Source: JAOUEA01 sp038249195
Lineage (GTDB): Bacteria; Actinomycetota; UBA4738; HRBIN12
Assembly: GCA_038249195.1 (NCBI GenBank)
Contig: JBBRWM010000001.1
Coordinates: 248,001 to 312,000, forward strand
Direction of reading: 5' to 3'
Length of the DNA: 64,000 nt
The notes under the pieces: generated by a model
Told to the model about the DNA's origin: nothing
What the model saw: only the letters and a program-made list of their open reading frames with translations
Databases searched by the model: none
In this document: positions 8,575 to 15,678 of the stretch, one piece after another
Layout of the letters: each line of letters begins with the position of its first letter
Position numbering within the stretch: the stretch's first letter is position 1
Translations under genes and position numbers: made by a program

Positions 8575-8940
8575 CTACAGCCAGACCGTGGCCAGCCAGG
8601 CCTCCACAGCCGCCAGGACGAGGAGAACGAGATTGAGACCGATGTCCTTGGCCTCGCCACGCGAGAGGTGAAGCCCGGTCGCGAGGATCTGGAGAACGAC
8701 GAACCCTATCGCCGCCGCCAGCGCCAGGGCGGGCACGGCATTCGTCAGCGGGGGAACCACCAGGCCGATGACACCGAGGATCTCTAGGGTCCCGATGACG
8801 CGGACGAGCCACATCGGGATCGTATCGACCCAACCCATCATCGGCGCGAGCTGCTCCTTGCTCTGCATCACCTTCTTGCCACCGGCGTACAGGTAGAAGA
8901 CGCCGAGCGATGCGGCGATGATCCAGTAGGCGATCTTCAA
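8575..8940 (-). CDS. DoxX-like membrane protein
   Basis: A 121-residue protein made almost entirely of four hydrophobic helices (about residues 3-22, 43-62, 66-88 and 98-119). The first helix ends in YAGGKKVMQSKEQ and the second contains RVIGTLEILGVIGL, the signature spacing of the DoxX-like family. These small membrane proteins are often linked to redox or quinone chemistry, but biochemical roles are known for few. It follows the alpha/beta hydrolase gene tail to tail, with 68 bases between them in which I see no gene. Confidence 0.85.
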   Translation of the reverse strand: MKIAYWIIAASLGVFYLYAGGKKVMQSKEQLAPMMGWVDTIPMWLVRVIGTLEILGVIGLVVPPLTNAVPALALAAAIGFVVLQILATGLHLSRGEAKDIGLNLVLLVLAAVEAWLATVWL

Positions 8941-9023
8941 GATGCTCCTTCGACGTCGTCACGACAGGCAAGGAAGACTAGCCTGACGCCCTGGTCACCT
9001 CCGTCGCCTGCGGAGAGAGAACG

Positions 9024-9501
9024 ATGGGAGAACGCCGAGAGAGCCCGCCAGGGCGTGATCCTCGCCTCTTCGAGTCGCTTCGAGCGGACAACCCACACCG
9101 GAACGCGGCTCCGCCCCCCGACGCGAGGGGGCGAACCCGGAACCCGGCTTCGAACCGACTCGGACAGGATTTGGATGAGTCCGTGTGGACGTCCGAGCAG
9201 CTTAGAACCTTCCTCGGCTTCGTCGAGAACGACCGGCTGAGCGCCCTTTGGTACACGGCCGCGATGACCAGTATGCGCCGTGGCGAGCTGGCCGCGTTGC
9301 GGTGGTCAGACATCGACCTGGATGCCGCCCGGATCGCGGGTGTGTGCTCCATCGTGGTGGTGGACTACAAGCCCACGATCTCCGAGCCCAAGACGGCGAG
9401 CGGGCGCCGCTCCAAGGCGATGGATGCCATCCTGGTCGCGGCCCTCAAAGCGCACAAGCGACGTCAGTCCGAGGGGCGCATCGCCCTCGGGCCCGCCTAC
9501 C
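9024..9501 (+). pseudogene. tyrosine recombinase (integrase) fragment, truncated at both ends
   Basis: From about 9180 the frame reads as the first part of a phage-type integrase catalytic domain: WTSEQLRTFLGFV, then the Arg-containing box TSMRRGELAALRWSDIDLD and VVVDYKPTISEPKTASGRR, ending in RRQSEGRIALGPAY at about 9500. The distal catalytic residues (H-x-x-R, His, Tyr) are missing, because the sequence switches there into a truncated alpha/beta hydrolase in another frame. The N-terminal core-binding domain is also missing or unrecognisable. It cannot be an active recombinase. It marks the left part of a decayed element that ends at tRNA-fMet. Confidence 0.8.
9162..9173 (+). repeat. 12-bp direct copy of part of tRNA-fMet, possible att remnant
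   Basis: GGACAGGATTTG here is identical, and in the same orientation, to positions 12770-12781 inside the initiator tRNA gene (T-stem and T-loop). The two copies bracket about 3.6 kb holding two recombinase remnants. That is the geometry of an element integrated at the 3' end of a tRNA read leftwards. The match is short and does not extend through the acceptor stem, so chance or an eroded site are both possible. Confidence 0.3.
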
Positions 9502-10134
9502 ATCGACCTGCGCGGTCACGGGGAGAGCGACAAGCCCCGTGATCCGTCTGCCTACCGTAAGGGTGAGGTCGTGGGCGACGTCCTCGCCGTTGCCGATGCC
9601 GAGGGGATCGATCGGTTCGCCATCTGGGGGCTGTCCTACGGCGGGTGGATCGCCTGGCTGACGGTCCTCGAGGTCCCGGAGCGGATTCCCGCGATCATCA
9701 CGACCGGCGCCTGCGACCCACGGGCCTCGACCGAGGAGGAAGCCCTAGCGGAGTTCGACGCCGGTTGGGGCGCGGCTCTTCGCCAGGATGGCGTGGAGGG
9801 TTTGATCGAGGCATTCCGGGAGGAGGATGGGGACGATATGTCGCGGGAGTTCCCGCCGTGGGCCGTGGCGGCGACGCTTCGTCAAGATTCCCTGGCCTTG
9901 CTCGCTATCCAATCTCACGAGCTGGCAGGAGAAAGGCCGGCCACGCTCGAAGACTTTTCCGTGCCTGCCCTGCTGATCTCTGGTGAATACGAGGATGAAG
10001 ATCACGCCGCGGCAGAGACCGCGAGCATGACCCCCGACGCCGAGAGCTTGTGGCTCCGGGGTCTTGGGCACGGAGGGGCATGCCAGGCGAGCGCGCTGAT
10101 GAGCAGATGGTCGCGGTTGAGAGCCTCGATGTAG
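9502..10134 (+). pseudogene. alpha/beta hydrolase, 5'-truncated
   Basis: An open frame reading IDLRGHGESDKPRD at its left end, then WGLSYGGWIAWL (the G-x-S-x-G elbow with its Ser), an acid candidate in LISGEYEDEDHA and a final GLGHGG with the His. The N-terminal strands and oxyanion loop are absent: the homology starts abruptly at 9502, exactly where the integrase homology ends, and there is no start codon with a ribosome binding site at the junction. The chimeric frame could be translated from integrase codons, but the product would lack part of the fold. It is unrelated in detail to the intact hydrolase at 7682. Confidence 0.75.
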
Positions 10135-10419
10135 CCGGACTCGCCCACCAGGTGCGATCACAGCACCATCCGTGCAGGAGAAGGGTCGCCCTTGCCCGAT
10201 CACGTCGCAGCTGATCCGGACGCCCTCATTCGAAACATCAGCCATAGTCATCATCCCGCATCGGGTCTCACCATATCCCCCGACCGGCTCGTGTTCGAGT
10301 CTTCGATGACGGATGCAATTGCGCCCGGCCGACCAACCCTATGGCGGTCACTCTCCCCGGCGGACGTGACTCTCCAATGGAGCAGCAGCCGCTTCTTTGC
10401 CCGGACCGTCTTCGGTTAC

Positions 10420-10764
10420 TCAAGCGGCGATGGGTGGAATAGATCCGATTGGACCGCCGGCAAACGGAACGCGACCGCGCGTGTGTTCGACGCACGGCAG
10501 TGTAGATCGCCGACCTCACAAGACGAGCAACGAGCTGAGGGGCGCGCCTTCCCGGATGAACTGTCTCAATCACGGTTTCGAAGAGCGCTGATTCCGCCGT
10601 GCCCGTCTGGTGGAGTTGCCGAGCCAGAGCTTCGATGTCTCCGTACGTCCACTTCCCGGGGGATCCACCACTCGCGCTTCCCGTTTACCTGGTAGAAGCT
10701 CCGTTTGCTCGTCATTCCAGTTCATGAACTTGCGCTCCCCGACCACGCGGATCGGTTCAGCCAC
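10420..10764 (-). pseudogene. unidentified coding remnant with frame changes
   Basis: In the 750 bases between the hydrolase remnant and the cupin gene no intact gene is visible, but the minus strand shows protein-like text scattered over three frames: RKFMNWNDEQT, then SFYQVNGKREWWIPREVDV, then YGDIEALARQLHQTGTAES running into ALFETVIETVHPGRRAP. Joining these would need at least two frame changes, so this looks like a decayed gene. I do not recognise the family. The remainder of the gap (about 10135-10420) holds nothing I can identify. Confidence 0.3.
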
Positions 10765-10796
10765 TTCTCGTCACGGTCTTCAACATGGATTCCGCT

Positions 10797-10832
10797 GGAT
10801 GTTGGAGGGCGGAAGCCCGCCCTCCAACATCC
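10797..10832 (-). terminator. perfect 16-bp inverted repeat downstream of the cupin gene
   Basis: Arms at 10797-10812 and 10817-10832 are perfectly complementary (16 bp, GC-rich, four-base loop AAGC). The element lies 54 bases beyond the stop of the cupin gene on its strand and would form a very stable hairpin in that transcript. No run of T follows it on either strand, so it is not a textbook intrinsic terminator. It could still act as one, or as an RNA-stabilising 3' hairpin or a protein-binding palindrome. Confidence 0.5.
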
Positions 10833-10885
10833 GCTCGTCGAGCGCGAACGCCACATGGGCGGGATGTCGCGCTCGGTTCGGATCG

Positions 10886-11386
10886 TCAGATACCGGGACA
10901 CGTGCCCGGATCCGGCTCGTCGGTTCTCGCGGACGCGCCCTGAGGCACACGCGGGAACGTGACGAACAGGACATAGGGGACCATGCCCGTGTTGATGACT
11001 TGATCCACTTCGCCAGGTCGCTCGAAGAACGCCTGCCCCGCGCTGTACGTCGCGGTCCGACAGTGATTGCCGCGGTGGGTTTGGCGATCACGATCCCGGC
11101 CGACCGGCGAATAGAGCGTGAGCGAGCCCTCCTGCACGACGATGATTGCGCCGCCGGGATGGGAGTGCCAGCCTGAGGAGCCCCCCGGGTCGACGGTGAT
11201 CTGTGCCATCGCGACATCCGTTCCGGCTTTCAGTCGGATGGTCCCATGAGAGGTGTTGGTGCCCCGGGCCAGCGGGGCGTTCGTCAGTCCTGATGGCGGC
11301 GTGGCCCCACCGGGCGCGATGGTCATCGCCGTGACGATGCCGGCGAGTCCGAAGCTCATCAATGCCCAACTAGCTGCTCGCTTCAT
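10886..11386 (-). CDS. secreted cupin-domain protein
   Basis: A 166-residue protein with a signal peptide (MKRAASWALMSFGLAGIVTA, followed by a small-residue cleavage region). The cupin motif 1 is GGSSGWHSHPGGAIIVVQEG, supplying two histidines, followed by a glutamate-containing segment and then YSAGQAFFERPGEVDQVINTG for motif 2. Such small exported cupins usually bind a metal, and their roles vary. It is the only complete-looking gene in the 9-12.8 kb island. Between the two motifs is an unusual His/Arg/Cys-rich stretch (RDRDRQTHRGNHCRTATY). Substrate unknown. Confidence 0.75.
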   Translation of the reverse strand: MKRAASWALMSFGLAGIVTAMTIAPGGATPPSGLTNAPLARGTNTSHGTIRLKAGTDVAMAQITVDPGGSSGWHSHPGGAIIVVQEGSLTLYSPVGRDRDRQTHRGNHCRTATYSAGQAFFERPGEVDQVINTGMVPYVLFVTFPRVPQGASARTDEPDPGTCPGI

Positions 11387-11507
11387 TACCTCCCCCTTTT
11401 CCGGTACCTCTTGATCCGGCCCTTCGCTCCTGGAGATCCAGGAACGTCTATGCCTTCCTTATCGTTGTGTGGCCAATCCAATCGACCCCCTTTCATCCGT
11501 GGCACTC

Positions 11508-11615
11508 GCAGAAGTTTGGTCAGCCGTTGGCGTTCTTCCTCGAAGAAGACGTCGAAGCGGGCCCCGGCTTCGACCTCCCCGTGGAGAACCTCACGACTTC
11601 TTCTCCTGCTCGCAC
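11508..11615 (-). pseudogene. broken 5' end of an ECF sigma factor gene
   Basis: Starting from a GTG at 11615 the minus strand reads MRAGEEVVRFSTGR, and after a one-base frame change EVEAGARFDVFFEEERQRLTKLLR. This matches the N-terminus of the sigma factor encoded at 23898-24418 (MRAGEKVIEF..., REVEAGAQFDTFFEEERERVFKVL). Nucleotide similarity also continues about 50 bases upstream of the start in both copies. Homology stops near 11508, before sigma region 2 proper. It is a relic of a duplicated or transferred sigma gene within the island. I recognise nothing else between this remnant and the integrase remnant at 12071. Confidence 0.7.
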
Positions 11616-12070
11616 CCCCCATGGATACATGAGGACCATGTTCTGCTCAGGCGGGCGATGAGAAAGTTGATGGATCGAGCGTGGAACCCCCTTCGCGGCG
11701 CCGGGAGAACGTCGTCCTCGAGGCCCGCGTCCGGTCAGTTGCGCCTGAAGAAGAAGTTCTTCGATCGGCCGCCCACGACGACGCTCCTGCACCGATCAGC
11801 GCGCCCATCACGACGTCACTCAAGCTAGCCTCCAACTCCCGTGCCAATCCCGTCGATGAGAGTTCCTGAAGTGACGGAGCATCGAGCGCTCACATGCGGA
11901 GTCACCGTTGGCCTCGTCCATGCGGCGCGACGATAGACGTGCCCGGGATCAAACGGATATCCATGGAGTCGTGGCGGTGCGCAGTGTCTGGGTAGGGATC
12001 GTCGTCGAGGAAGCTCCGAGAGACCTCGCCGTACTCGTTCAGCAGCTCAGGGCGACGTCTGCCTTCTTGA

Positions 12071-12622
12071 TCAACCGATCTCCCTTATGAAAGAGGGAGA
12101 ACGCTTCGCGCCACGTTGCCTTTGGGTCAGTGGGACGATGTGGATCTCGACGCAAGGACCGTTCCTATCCGCCGAGAGGTACTCGTTCGGCCTCGGCGAG
12201 TCGCCGATTCCCCGCGGGTGTACGTGCGAGAGACAGCGAAGTCGCGCCGACGCCGCGTCGTGCGGTACGACCGCTCTACGGCGGCAGGGCTTCGGAAGTG
12301 GAGGGCCGATCAGTCGGCCGAGCGCCTGACGTTCGGCCCGGCGTGGCGTGCCGACGATGGTTTCAGCGCGCTGGCGTCGTGGGTGGTCATGGAACCCGAT
12401 GGCGCGGTGGTAAACCCCGAGACTCTGCTTGGACGCTGGACCCGCGTCGTTCGGACAGCCGGCGTTCCCGCGATTCCCATCCACGGAGCCAGGCACTCCT
12501 ACGCCGAATGGGCGCTCCGCGGCGGAGCCCGGCTCGACGTCGTGAGCCGTCAACTCGGTCACGCGTCGATCGCAACGACCGCAATCACGCATATCCACGA
12601 CGCGGATGAGCCAGCGGCGTAG
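12071..12622 (+). pseudogene. tyrosine recombinase C-terminal remnant lacking the nucleophilic tyrosine
   Basis: The frame from TTG 12116 reads QWDDVDLDARTV, then ETAKSRRRRVVRYD, and near the end PIHGARHSYAEWALRGGARL, RQLGHASIATT and AITHIHDADEPAA. The H-x-x-R pair and the LGH histidine are kept, but the position where related integrases have the nucleophilic Tyr (x-Y-x-H-x-x-D-E) is His here. Upstream, the first catalytic Arg box is degenerate and the N-terminal domain is absent. It therefore cannot catalyse strand exchange. It lies 142 bases from tRNA-fMet, the usual position of an integrase next to its attachment site. Confidence 0.75.
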
Positions 12623-12712
12623 GTCGCTGACCTCGTTGGGTTGCTCCTCAACGCCGACAGCGAGACGGCCAACGACGGTCGGGGGGAATCGCGGGGGAAT
12701 GACGGCCCACGC

Positions 12713-12741
12713 AAAGAGGGTGCCGGTTTCCCGGCACCCTC
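12713..12741 (-). terminator. intrinsic terminator downstream of tRNA-fMet
   Basis: An 11-bp perfect stem (GAGGGTGCCGG with CCGGCACCCTC) closed by a GAAA loop on the minus strand and followed by TTTG. It lies 23 bases beyond the 3' end of the tRNA gene on the same strand, as expected for termination of the tRNA transcript. Confidence 0.75.
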
Positions 12742-12763
12742 CGTGGCCTGCGGTTCTCCTTCG

Positions 12764-12837
12764 TCGCGGGGACAGGATTTGAACCTGTGACCTCTGGGTT
12801 ATGAGCCCAGCGAGCTACCGGACTGCTCCACCCCGCA
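12764..12837 (-). tRNA. initiator tRNA-fMet (anticodon CAT)
   Basis: The minus strand folds into a full cloverleaf of 74 bases without an encoded CCA: D-arm GAGC/GCTC, anticodon arm CTGGG-CTCATAA-CCCAG and T-arm ACAGG-TTCAAAT-CCTGT. Three consecutive G:C pairs next to the anticodon loop and a non-Watson-Crick first pair (U1 opposite G72) are initiator hallmarks. The discriminator is A. The element-like region 9.1-12.8 kb abuts its 3' end. Confidence 0.95.
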
Positions 12838-12903
12838 CGACGATGCTAGCAAACGCGGCTGGGGTGGGTCTGCCAGCGCAAGGGACCTGCATGAGCGATC
12901 GCC

Positions 12904-13479
12904 TCAGACGTGCACGAGGACTCGATCCAGAGGCCGCGGGACACGGGTGAGATCCAGCGCGCCGACGAGCAGAGCCGCCGTGCGGATCTTGCGACCGCTG
13001 CCTGTGCCCAGGAAGCGCCGGAGCTGGTCCTCGGCACTCCGTCCCCGCCACTCGGGTTGCTTCTGGAAGGTGCGGAACGAGACCAGGTCGCCCTGTTCTT
13101 CGAGGACCGCTTCGACGGCGTCTGCACCGAGGCAGCGGATCAGCTCGTCCTCGAGGTCCTCGACGCACACAAAGAAGCCGAGATGTTCCATACCGTCGCG
13201 GTTGAGATCGACGCCGAGGCCCGCCAGTTCGAGAGCGCGCCGGAAGTCGCCTTCTTCAGCGGCGTCGCACAGGCCCGCGAGCTGGGCATCGCGCCCACGA
13301 GGGCCGAAGACGTCGAGGGCGCTCGCGATGTTCGTGGCGCCGCCGATCGACACGACCGAGACGCCCTCGGCATCGAGGTCTCGGCCGCGACGTGTTGCGA
13401 GCGCCTCCAGCGCGCGCCGGTCGCTCAGCCCTTCGACGAGCACGACCGCGCGAGCACCCTCGTCGTAGGTGAACTCCAT
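12904..13479 (-). CDS. stand-alone OLD-type TOPRIM domain protein
   Basis: A 191-residue protein with an N-terminal TOPRIM-like pattern: VVLVEGLSDRRALEAL carries the conserved Glu, VVSIGGATNI follows, and acidic residues appear in GLCDAAEEGDFRRAL and FVCVEDLEDELIR. OLD nucleases carry such a domain behind an ABC-type ATPase, but no ATPase is present here and none is encoded nearby. The second half contains a well-ordered RRFLGTGSGRKIRTAALLV segment. Metal-dependent nucleic acid or nucleotide chemistry is plausible by family; the actual role is unknown. It follows the initiator tRNA, 66 bases away. Confidence 0.7.
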   Translation of the reverse strand: MEFTYDEGARAVVLVEGLSDRRALEALATRRGRDLDAEGVSVVSIGGATNIASALDVFGPRGRDAQLAGLCDAAEEGDFRRALELAGLGVDLNRDGMEHLGFFVCVEDLEDELIRCLGADAVEAVLEEQGDLVSFRTFQKQPEWRGRSAEDQLRRFLGTGSGRKIRTAALLVGALDLTRVPRPLDRVLVHV

Positions 13480-13696
13480 ACCCGAGAAGGTAGCGTGGGT
13501 GTCGGGCGACTCTTCCTACGCTGCGGCCGGCGTCGACCCGCTCACGCCGCTGCGCGAGACGCCGGTGCCCGATCCGGCTCAGGCCCGAGAGCTCGGTTCG
13601 TGGACTACAGCAATCGCCCGAGAGCAACCGATACTTCCTCGGGATAGGTTTCTCCCAACCGAGGGGACTCACGGTTCTCAACAGGAGCATCGCGAG

Positions 13697-14077
13697 ATGA
13701 GGAAGAAGGAACTGCGCGCCCGCAACGACGCCCTGCGCCGAGGGCTTGCCGATGCCAACCACGTGGCGGCGGCGCAAGTGAGGCGCCTCAACGAGCTTCG
13801 CATGGAGATCGCGTTCCTCGAGCAGGAACGCGCCGTCGCGGACGAACATCGAGACCGCCTCGCGACGGTTGGCGGCGCGACCGCAGGGGCCGCCGAGCCC
13901 GACCTGAAAGCCTGCCCAGATTGCGCTGAGAGCGTGCGGTCTGCGGCGCGCAAGTGCCGATACTGCGGATACCGCTTCGACGGCGTGGAGCTGGCATGGA
14001 GCACGCGGGAGGCGAACGACGGCGGCTCGAACCCGGAGCCCTCCGTGACGCGGTTGGGCACGGCGTCGGGCAGCTGA
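13697..14077 (+). CDS. coiled-coil protein with a zinc ribbon
   Basis: A 126-residue protein. Residues about 1-55 are charged and helical (RKKELRARNDALRRGLADAN and onward), probably a coiled coil. A four-cysteine zinc ribbon follows: CPDCAES, nine residues, then CRYCGYRFDG. The tail is short and disordered. The ATG at 13697 is preferred over the open upstream frame because an AGGAG lies shortly upstream and the preceding translation is of low quality. The 217 bases between this gene and the TOPRIM gene contain a small CCTCGG/CCGAGG hairpin but no other recognisable gene. Function unknown. Confidence 0.65.
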   Translation: MRKKELRARNDALRRGLADANHVAAAQVRRLNELRMEIAFLEQERAVADEHRDRLATVGGATAGAAEPDLKACPDCAESVRSAARKCRYCGYRFDGVELAWSTREANDGGSNPEPSVTRLGTASGS

Positions 14078-14121
14078 ACCTCCGGCGACGCGACCCACGG
14101 CTCCGTCGTACCATCCCGGTC

Positions 14122-15678
14122 ATGACGACCGTCGCCTCGATCGTGGCCGGCATCCCCGTCGAGGGGGCTGTCGGCGGGCGCCTCACCATCTCGAACCCGG
14201 CACGCCTCGACGAGGTCGTCGCCGAGGCCGCCCTGGGTGACGCGGCCACCCTCGTGGACGCGTGCCGAGCGGCTCGGGCCGCCCAACCGGGATGGGCCAA
14301 GACGCCGGCGCCCGTGCGCGGCCGTGCGATCCAGCAGCTGGGCCGCCTCGTGGAGGCGAACTTCGAATCGCTGAGCGCCCTCATCACGCGGGAGATCGGC
14401 AAGCCGATCGCCGAATCCCGCGGTGAGGTCCAGGAGGTCGTGGACACGTGCAACTTCTTCCTGAGCGAGGGACGGCGGCTGTACGGCCAGACCGTGCCGA
14501 GCGAGATGCCCGACAAGCAGCTCTTCACGTTCCGGATGCCGGTGGGCGTCGCGGCCATCGTCACGGCCGGCAACTTTCCGGTGGCGGTGCCCTCGTGGTA
14601 CCTCGTGCCCGCCCTCCTCTGCGGTAACGCCGTCGTGTGGAAGCCCGCCGAGTACACGCCGGCGACCGCGGTGGCCTTCGCGCAGCTGATCTTGCACGCG
14701 GGGTTCCCCGACGGCGCGTTCAACCTCGTGCTCGCGGACGGGCCGCGGACGTTCGACGGGCTCGAGCGGGCGCTCGACGCGGGGCTCGTCGACAAGGTCG
14801 GATTCACCGGTTCCACGGAGGTCGGCACGCGCATCGGCGAGTTGACCGGGCGCCACCTGCAGACCGCCTGCCTAGAGCTCGGCGGGAAGAATCCGCTGGT
14901 CGTCATGCCCGACGCCGACCTCGATCTCGCCGTCGAGGGCGCCCTGTTCAGCGGCTTCGGGACCGCCGGCCAGCGCTGCACCTCGCTCGGGACGGTCATC
15001 GTCCAGGCGAGCGTGCATGACGAGTTCCTGGAGCGCTTCGACCGCGCTACCCGAACGGCTCGGATCGGAGATCCCACCCAAGACGTGCTGTACGGGCCTA
15101 TGATCTCCGCTCGATTCTGCGACCGGTTCGATGCCTGGCTCGACCTGATCCGACCCCATCACGCCGTCTTCGGCTCGACCGCGACGGGCCGGATCGACGC
15201 GACGCACCCTCGCGACGGCTTCGTTGGCGACCCGGAACGAGGCCTCTTCGTGCACCCCACGATCGTGGACGGAGTTCGCATCGAGGACGATCTCTACCGG
15301 ACCGAAACCTTCGGACCGCTCGTGGGCGTGGCCACGTTCGGGGACCTCGATGGGGCCATCACGCTTGCGAACGGCCACGGTTACGGACTCTCATCCTCGA
15401 TCTACACCACGGACCCGTTGAACGCCTTCCGGTTCCGCGAGCGCGTGAGCGCGGGAATGGTGAGCGTGAACAACTCAACCAGCGGGGCCGAGGCCCACCT
15501 GCCGTTCGGCGGCAACGGTCGCAGCGGCAACGGGTCGCGCCAGTCCGGGATCTGGGTGCTCGACCAGTTCACGCGCTGGCAATCGATGAATTGGGATTAC
15601 AGCGGACGGCTCCAGCGGGCGCAGATGGACGTCGCCGACGTGAGCGCCGACGTCGACTTTCGGTTGCCGGAGGCCTAG
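14122..15678 (+). CDS. aldehyde dehydrogenase family protein
   Basis: A 518-residue NAD(P)-dependent aldehyde dehydrogenase. Visible landmarks are TAGNFPVAVPSW (substrate and cofactor entry), KPAEYTPATA, the Rossmann turn GFTGSTEVG, the general base Glu in LELGGKNP and the nucleophilic Cys in GTAGQRCTSLGT, plus ETFGPLVGV near the C-terminus. All catalytic residues are kept. The sequence is close in length to semialdehyde or betaine-aldehyde dehydrogenases, but I cannot assign a substrate. The start MTTVASIVAG is supported by the alignment of the N-terminal strand. The stop codon overlaps that of the convergent UPF0182 gene (CTAG). Confidence 0.9.
   Translation: MTTVASIVAGIPVEGAVGGRLTISNPARLDEVVAEAALGDAATLVDACRAARAAQPGWAKTPAPVRGRAIQQLGRLVEANFESLSALITREIGKPIAESRGEVQEVVDTCNFFLSEGRRLYGQTVPSEMPDKQLFTFRMPVGVAAIVTAGNFPVAVPSWYLVPALLCGNAVVWKPAEYTPATAVAFAQLILHAGFPDGAFNLVLADGPRTFDGLERALDAGLVDKVGFTGSTEVGTRIGELTGRHLQTACLELGGKNPLVVMPDADLDLAVEGALFSGFGTAGQRCTSLGTVIVQASVHDEFLERFDRATRTARIGDPTQDVLYGPMISARFCDRFDAWLDLIRPHHAVFGSTATGRIDATHPRDGFVGDPERGLFVHPTIVDGVRIEDDLYRTETFGPLVGVATFGDLDGAITLANGHGYGLSSSIYTTDPLNAFRFRERVSAGMVSVNNSTSGAEAHLPFGGNGRSGNGSRQSGIWVLDQFTRWQSMNWDYSGRLQRAQMDVADVSADVDFRLPEA

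Larger units (their letters stand above)
9162..12781. mobile_element. decayed tRNA-fMet-associated integrative element (inferred)
   Basis: This stretch differs from the rest of the window: low density of intact genes, two broken integrases of different type (9024-9501 and 12071-12622), a truncated hydrolase, the broken 5' end of an ECF sigma gene, and frame-disrupted coding remnants. Its right end is the initiator tRNA gene, a plausible integration target, with an integrase remnant close to it. The only complete-looking gene inside is a secreted cupin (10886-11386). The boundaries are inferred from a 12-bp repeat and are uncertain. No replication, transfer or phage structural gene is recognisable. 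Confidence 0.4.

Noticed and set aside
9130..9165. A T-arm-like string (GGCTTCGAACCGA) suggesting a second tRNA
   Set aside because: No D-arm, anticodon arm or acceptor stem can be paired around it on either strand.
10192..10695. A 167-residue plus-strand frame in the island
   Set aside because: Its translation shows no domain pattern, has no ribosome binding site, and the opposite strand carries more protein-like fragments. Not called as a gene.
11386..11622. A 78-residue minus-strand frame that could be a small gene
   Set aside because: Its central part is the frameshifted N-terminus of an ECF sigma factor, and the rest is unrelated low-quality text. Annotated as a sigma gene remnant instead.
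12680..12702. Tandem GGGGGAATC-like repeats before the tRNA terminator as attachment site
   Set aside because: The repeat is only two imperfect units and no matching copy was found at the other end of the island.
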